64,000 nucleotides of DNA. It comes from Ensifer sesbaniae. Lineage in GTDB: Bacteria > Pseudomonadota > Alphaproteobacteria > Rhizobiales > Rhizobiaceae. The stretch's first letter is position 1. Each line of letters opens with the position of its first letter. Below are positions 59,509 to 64,000 of the stretch, one piece after another. The position numbers were made by a program, and so were the translations under genes. The notes below the pieces were generated by a model. It worked only from the letters and a program-made list of their open reading frames with translations, was not told where the DNA came from and ran no database searches. The stretch lies in NCBI RefSeq assembly GCF_013283665.1, contig NZ_JABEKU010000001.1, forward strand, positions 2,657,594 to 2,721,593. Reading direction: 5' to 3'.

Positions 59509-60438
59509 ATGGAAACTCTCGCCAATCTCGAGTCCTTCGCCCGCAGCGCCGAGCATGGCGGCTTTTCCGGCGCGGCGCGGCGGCTCGGCCTCACACCGGC
59601 GGCCGTCAGCCGCAATGTCGCGATGCTCGAGCGCAATCTCGGCGTCAGGCTGTTTCACCGCTCGACCCGCAAGCTGACGTTGACGGAGGAAGGCGAGCGT
59701 TTCCTCGCGGCGATCCGCGACAATCTCGACGGTCTGCAAAGCGCCATTACCGGCATATCCGGCGAGAAAGGCGAGCCGGCCGGCATACTTAAGGTCAGTC
59801 TCAGCCCCACCTTCGGCACCGCTCATATCTTGCCGCTGCTGCCGGCCTTTCTCGAAAAATATCCGGCGATCCGCATCGACTGGCAGTTCGACAACCGCCA
59901 GGTGGACCTCGTCGCCGAAGGCTTCGACGCGGCGATTGGCGGCGGCTTCGAGCTTTCGCCCGGCATCGTCTCGCGCGTGCTCGCGCCGGCGCATATCATC
60001 GCCGTCGCCTCCCCTACCTATATGGCAAGCCGGACGATGCCCTTCGATCCCGCTGGCCTTGCCGCACTCGATGGCATCGTCATGCGGTCGAGTCGCACCG
60101 GGCGCATCCGCTGCTGGACGATGCGCAACGCCGCCGGCGAGGAGATGGCCGCGGCCCCGAAGGAGACGATCGTCGTCAACGACCCCGCCGCCATGCGCGA
60201 GGCCGCAATCCTCGGTCTTGGCGTGACGCTGATAACCGTGCCCGATGCGCTGCCGCATCTTGCCTCCGGTGCCCTCCTCCGCCTGGCACCGAAATGGTAC
60301 GCCGATGCAGGGCCGATCTCGATCTACTATTCGAGCCGCACGCTGCTTCCGGCCAAGACGCGCGTCTTCGTGGACTTCGTCGCCGAGCATTTCCGCCGCC
60401 ATAAACTGGCGGAGCGCTTCGCCGGCAGCCTCGGCTGA
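59509..60438 (+). CDS. LysR-family transcriptional regulator
   Basis: 309 residues. The HTH (LESFARSAEHGGFSGAARRL, LTPAAVSRNVAMLERNLGVR, LFHRSTRKLTLTEEGERFL) is followed by a substrate-binding domain of the PBP2 CrgA-like group (ILKVSLSPTFGTAHILPLLP). It is probably a tetrameric activator of the divergent SDR gene. ATG 59509 begins METLANLESFARS. Effector unknown. Confidence 0.93.
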   Translation: METLANLESFARSAEHGGFSGAARRLGLTPAAVSRNVAMLERNLGVRLFHRSTRKLTLTEEGERFLAAIRDNLDGLQSAITGISGEKGEPAGILKVSLSPTFGTAHILPLLPAFLEKYPAIRIDWQFDNRQVDLVAEGFDAAIGGGFELSPGIVSRVLAPAHIIAVASPTYMASRTMPFDPAGLAALDGIVMRSSRTGRIRCWTMRNAAGEEMAAAPKETIVVNDPAAMREAAILGLGVTLITVPDALPHLASGALLRLAPKWYADAGPISIYYSSRTLLPAKTRVFVDFVAEHFRRHKLAERFAGSLG

Positions 60439-60535
60439 GGGCGCTTGAAAGCCCAAGGCTGCACCCGATATCCGCCAGCCCCGAAAAAAGTTTCGAGCCG
60501 ATGTCGGGATCGTCGACCGGCATTCGTCCTTAGGG

Positions 60536-60605
60536 CAGTTCCGGAAGAAGCGTGAACCGGTTCTTTCGTTCGGAATTGCGTAATTTCAAAGTGTTAGGTC
60601 TTTTC
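60536..60605 (+). repeat. Degenerate palindromic repeat (GTTCCGGA..TTCGGAATTG type)
   Basis: CAGTTCCGGAAGAAGCGTGA, ACCGGTTCTTTCGTTCGGAA, TTGCGTAATTTCAAAGTGTT. The tail resembles that of family C. It lies in the gap between the LysR gene and the VOC gene. Confidence 0.5.
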
Positions 60606-60673
60606 GTGGTTTCACGGAAACAATGAAGTGATCTAATCCGTCAAACACAAAATCCATTCCCAAGGAGCATTTC

Positions 60674-61081
60674 ATGCGCATGATTTTCGTAAACCTGCCC
60701 GTCAAGGATCTGAAGGCCTCGCGTGCGTTCTTCGCCGCGCTCGGCTTCACCTTCAACGAGCAGTTCTCCGACGACACCGCCGCCTGCACGGTGATCTCGG
60801 ACAACATCTTCGTCATGCTCCTGACCGAGCCGAAGTTCCGCGACTTCATCACCGGCGAGATCAGCGACGCGAAGAAGGGCACCGAAGTCATCACCGCCCT
60901 TTCTGCATCGAGCCGCGCCGAGTGCGACGACATGCTCGCCAAGGCGCTCGCCGCCGGCGCCAAGCCCTGGAAACCGGCGCTCGACTACGGCTTCATGTAC
61001 GGCATCTCCTTCCAGGACCTCGACGGCCACGTCTGGGAATTCATGTGGATGGACCAGGAAGCGGCTCAGCAGCAGGGCTGA
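60674..61081 (+). CDS. VOC/glyoxalase family protein
   Basis: 135 residues. MRMIFVNLPVKDLKASRAFF begins the first VOC module; TACTVISDNIFVMLLTEPKF and GFMYGISFQDLDGHVWEFMW complete it, the last with the His-Trp-Glu pattern of a metal-site or ligand-binding VOC protein. Commonly annotated as glyoxalase/bleomycin-resistance-like, but no specific reaction can be assigned. ATG 60674 has AAGGAGCATTTC upstream, a strong Shine-Dalgarno. It is followed by a clear terminator. Confidence 0.88.
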   Translation: MRMIFVNLPVKDLKASRAFFAALGFTFNEQFSDDTAACTVISDNIFVMLLTEPKFRDFITGEISDAKKGTEVITALSASSRAECDDMLAKALAAGAKPWKPALDYGFMYGISFQDLDGHVWEFMWMDQEAAQQQG

Positions 61082-61106
61082 TCGCCATATCACTGCAGAT
61101 AAGAGA

Positions 61107-61134
61107 CCGCCCGGCGCCACCGGGCGGATTTTTT
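61107..61134 (+). terminator. Intrinsic terminator after the VOC gene
   Basis: CCGCCCGG, loop CGCCA, CCGGGCGG then ATTTTTT: an 8-bp stem and six-T tract, 25 bases past the stop codon. The strongest intrinsic terminator on the plus strand in this window. Confidence 0.92.
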
Positions 61135-61229
61135 GTGCGACAGCAACGTCAGAAGTCAAACCCGGAACATCTATGATGTCTTCCGCGCGGCATCCGCGCC
61201 GCGAAAAAAACTCAATCCAGAAGCGCCGC

Positions 61230-63422
<2,193 letters not shown>

Positions 63423-63455
63423 CTATCGGGAAAGAAAAGAGCAACGCCGCTGGCG

Positions 63456-64000
63456 CTAACCGTTCCCCGAGAGCAGGCGCGCCGCTGCCGCCCTCGCCTC
63501 TTCGGTGATCGAGGCGCCGGCCAGCATGCGGGCGATCTCCTCGGTGCGTGCCTTGTCGTCCATGCGGGCGACGCGGGTGGAGATCGTCTCGGCCTTCTCG
63601 GCCGACGGACCCTTGGAGATCAGGAGATGCGTCGCGGCGCGCGCGGCCACCTGCGGCGCGTGGGTGACGGAGAGCACCTGGACGGTGCTCGAAAGCCGCT
63701 TCAGCCGCTGGCCGATGGCATCGGCCACCGCACCGCCGACACCGGTGTCGATTTCGTCGAAGACGAGCGTCGGCGCCGAGCCGCGATCGGCAAGCGCCAC
63801 CTTCAGCGCCAGCAGGAAGCGCGAGAGCTCGCCGCCCGAGGCGACCTTCATGATCGGCCCCGGCCGCGTACCCGGATTGGTCTGCACGTGGAACTCGACG
63901 AGATCGATGCCTTCGGCCGTCGCCTGCGCCGGATCGCTTGCGACTTCCACCATGAAGCGTGCGCGTTCGAGCTTCAGCGCCGGCAGCTCGGCCATGACCG
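63456..64000 (-). CDS. recN: DNA repair protein RecN, C-terminal part (5' end outside window)
   Basis: The last ~180 residues of an SMC-like ATPase. The ABC signature SGGELSRFLLALKVALAD and Walker B with the D-loop (APTLVFDEIDTGVGGAVADA) are present, followed by VQVLSVTHAPQVAARATHLL-like H-loop sequence and the C-terminal RMLAGASITEEARAAAARLL. RecN acts in recombinational repair of double-strand breaks. The gene continues past base 64000. It is 72 bases upstream of ligA, in the same direction. Confidence 0.94.
   Translation of the reverse strand, partial: VMAELPALKLERARFMVEVASDPAQATAEGIDLVEFHVQTNPGTRPGPIMKVASGGELSRFLLALKVALADRGSAPTLVFDEIDTGVGGAVADAIGQRLKRLSSTVQVLSVTHAPQVAARAATHLLISKGPSAEKAETISTRVARMDDKARTEEIARMLAGASITEEARAAAARLLSGNG

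Overview
The window is a stretch of alphaproteobacterial chromosome that looks like Sinorhizobium/Ensifer or a close rhizobial relative. The evidence is high GC with strong G/C bias at third codon positions, a circularly permuted tmRNA encoding the tag ANDNYAEARLAA, and dense intergenic palindromic repeats of the kind known from Sinorhizobium. It is mostly core housekeeping DNA. I saw no prophage, transposase, CRISPR array or tRNA gene. The first gene (a TPR-type cyclase-like protein) and the last (recN) are cut by the window edges.

Layout. 0-9 kb: cyclase-like C-terminus, cax antiporter, HerA-like ATPase, a VOC protein, miaA and serB head to head with overlapping start codons, a GNAT enzyme, a LysR regulator and a 36-codon gene. 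9.5-17.7 kb: a leftward core cluster thyA-GST-folA-hflK-hflC-DUF2065-ACT-degP, interrupted by an oppositely oriented MgtC/DUF4010 membrane gene. It joins folate/dTMP synthesis to membrane-protein quality control. 18-21.8 kb: two DUF genes, the permuted ssrA (tmRNA), sspB (the adaptor that delivers ssrA-tagged proteins to ClpXP), DUF4169, a ribbon-helix-helix protein and a beta-barrel protein. 21.8-29.9 kb: an orphan TadG-like protein, a 1251-residue AsmA protein, an FAD-linked dehydrogenase, and a repeat-flanked ORF remnant. 30-36 kb: an RND efflux pump with its adaptor, then a Tat-exported cyclase-family hydrolase with an AhpD-like protein. 36-45.6 kb: a UvrD/PcrA helicase carrying an in-frame palindromic repeat, a membrane class III cyclase, a GGDEF protein, CreA and several small enzymes. 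46-51 kb: an MCP/CheW pair, SCO and PrmA. 51.3-51.5 kb: a small RNA with two anti-Shine-Dalgarno loops on the minus strand. 51.7-64 kb: aminopeptidase P, azlCD, panBC, two VOC proteins, an F420-type reductase, an SDR with a divergent LysR regulator, ligA and recN.

The signals I consider most worth following are: (1) the minus-strand RNA at about 51270-51480, with two stem-loops presenting CUCCUCC-type anti-SD loops followed by a strong terminator, resembling the alpha-r14/cuckoo/CcsR class; (2) the palindromic element translated in frame inside the helicase gene between motifs II and III; (3) a two-module composite repeat present at least six times, plus fragments, whose 3' end has become the ribosome-binding region of two genes (DUF4169 and creA); (4) ssrA and its adaptor gene sspB side by side.

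All family assignments come from reading the sequence. No database search was run, and start codons were chosen from Shine-Dalgarno position and family lengths where these were visible.
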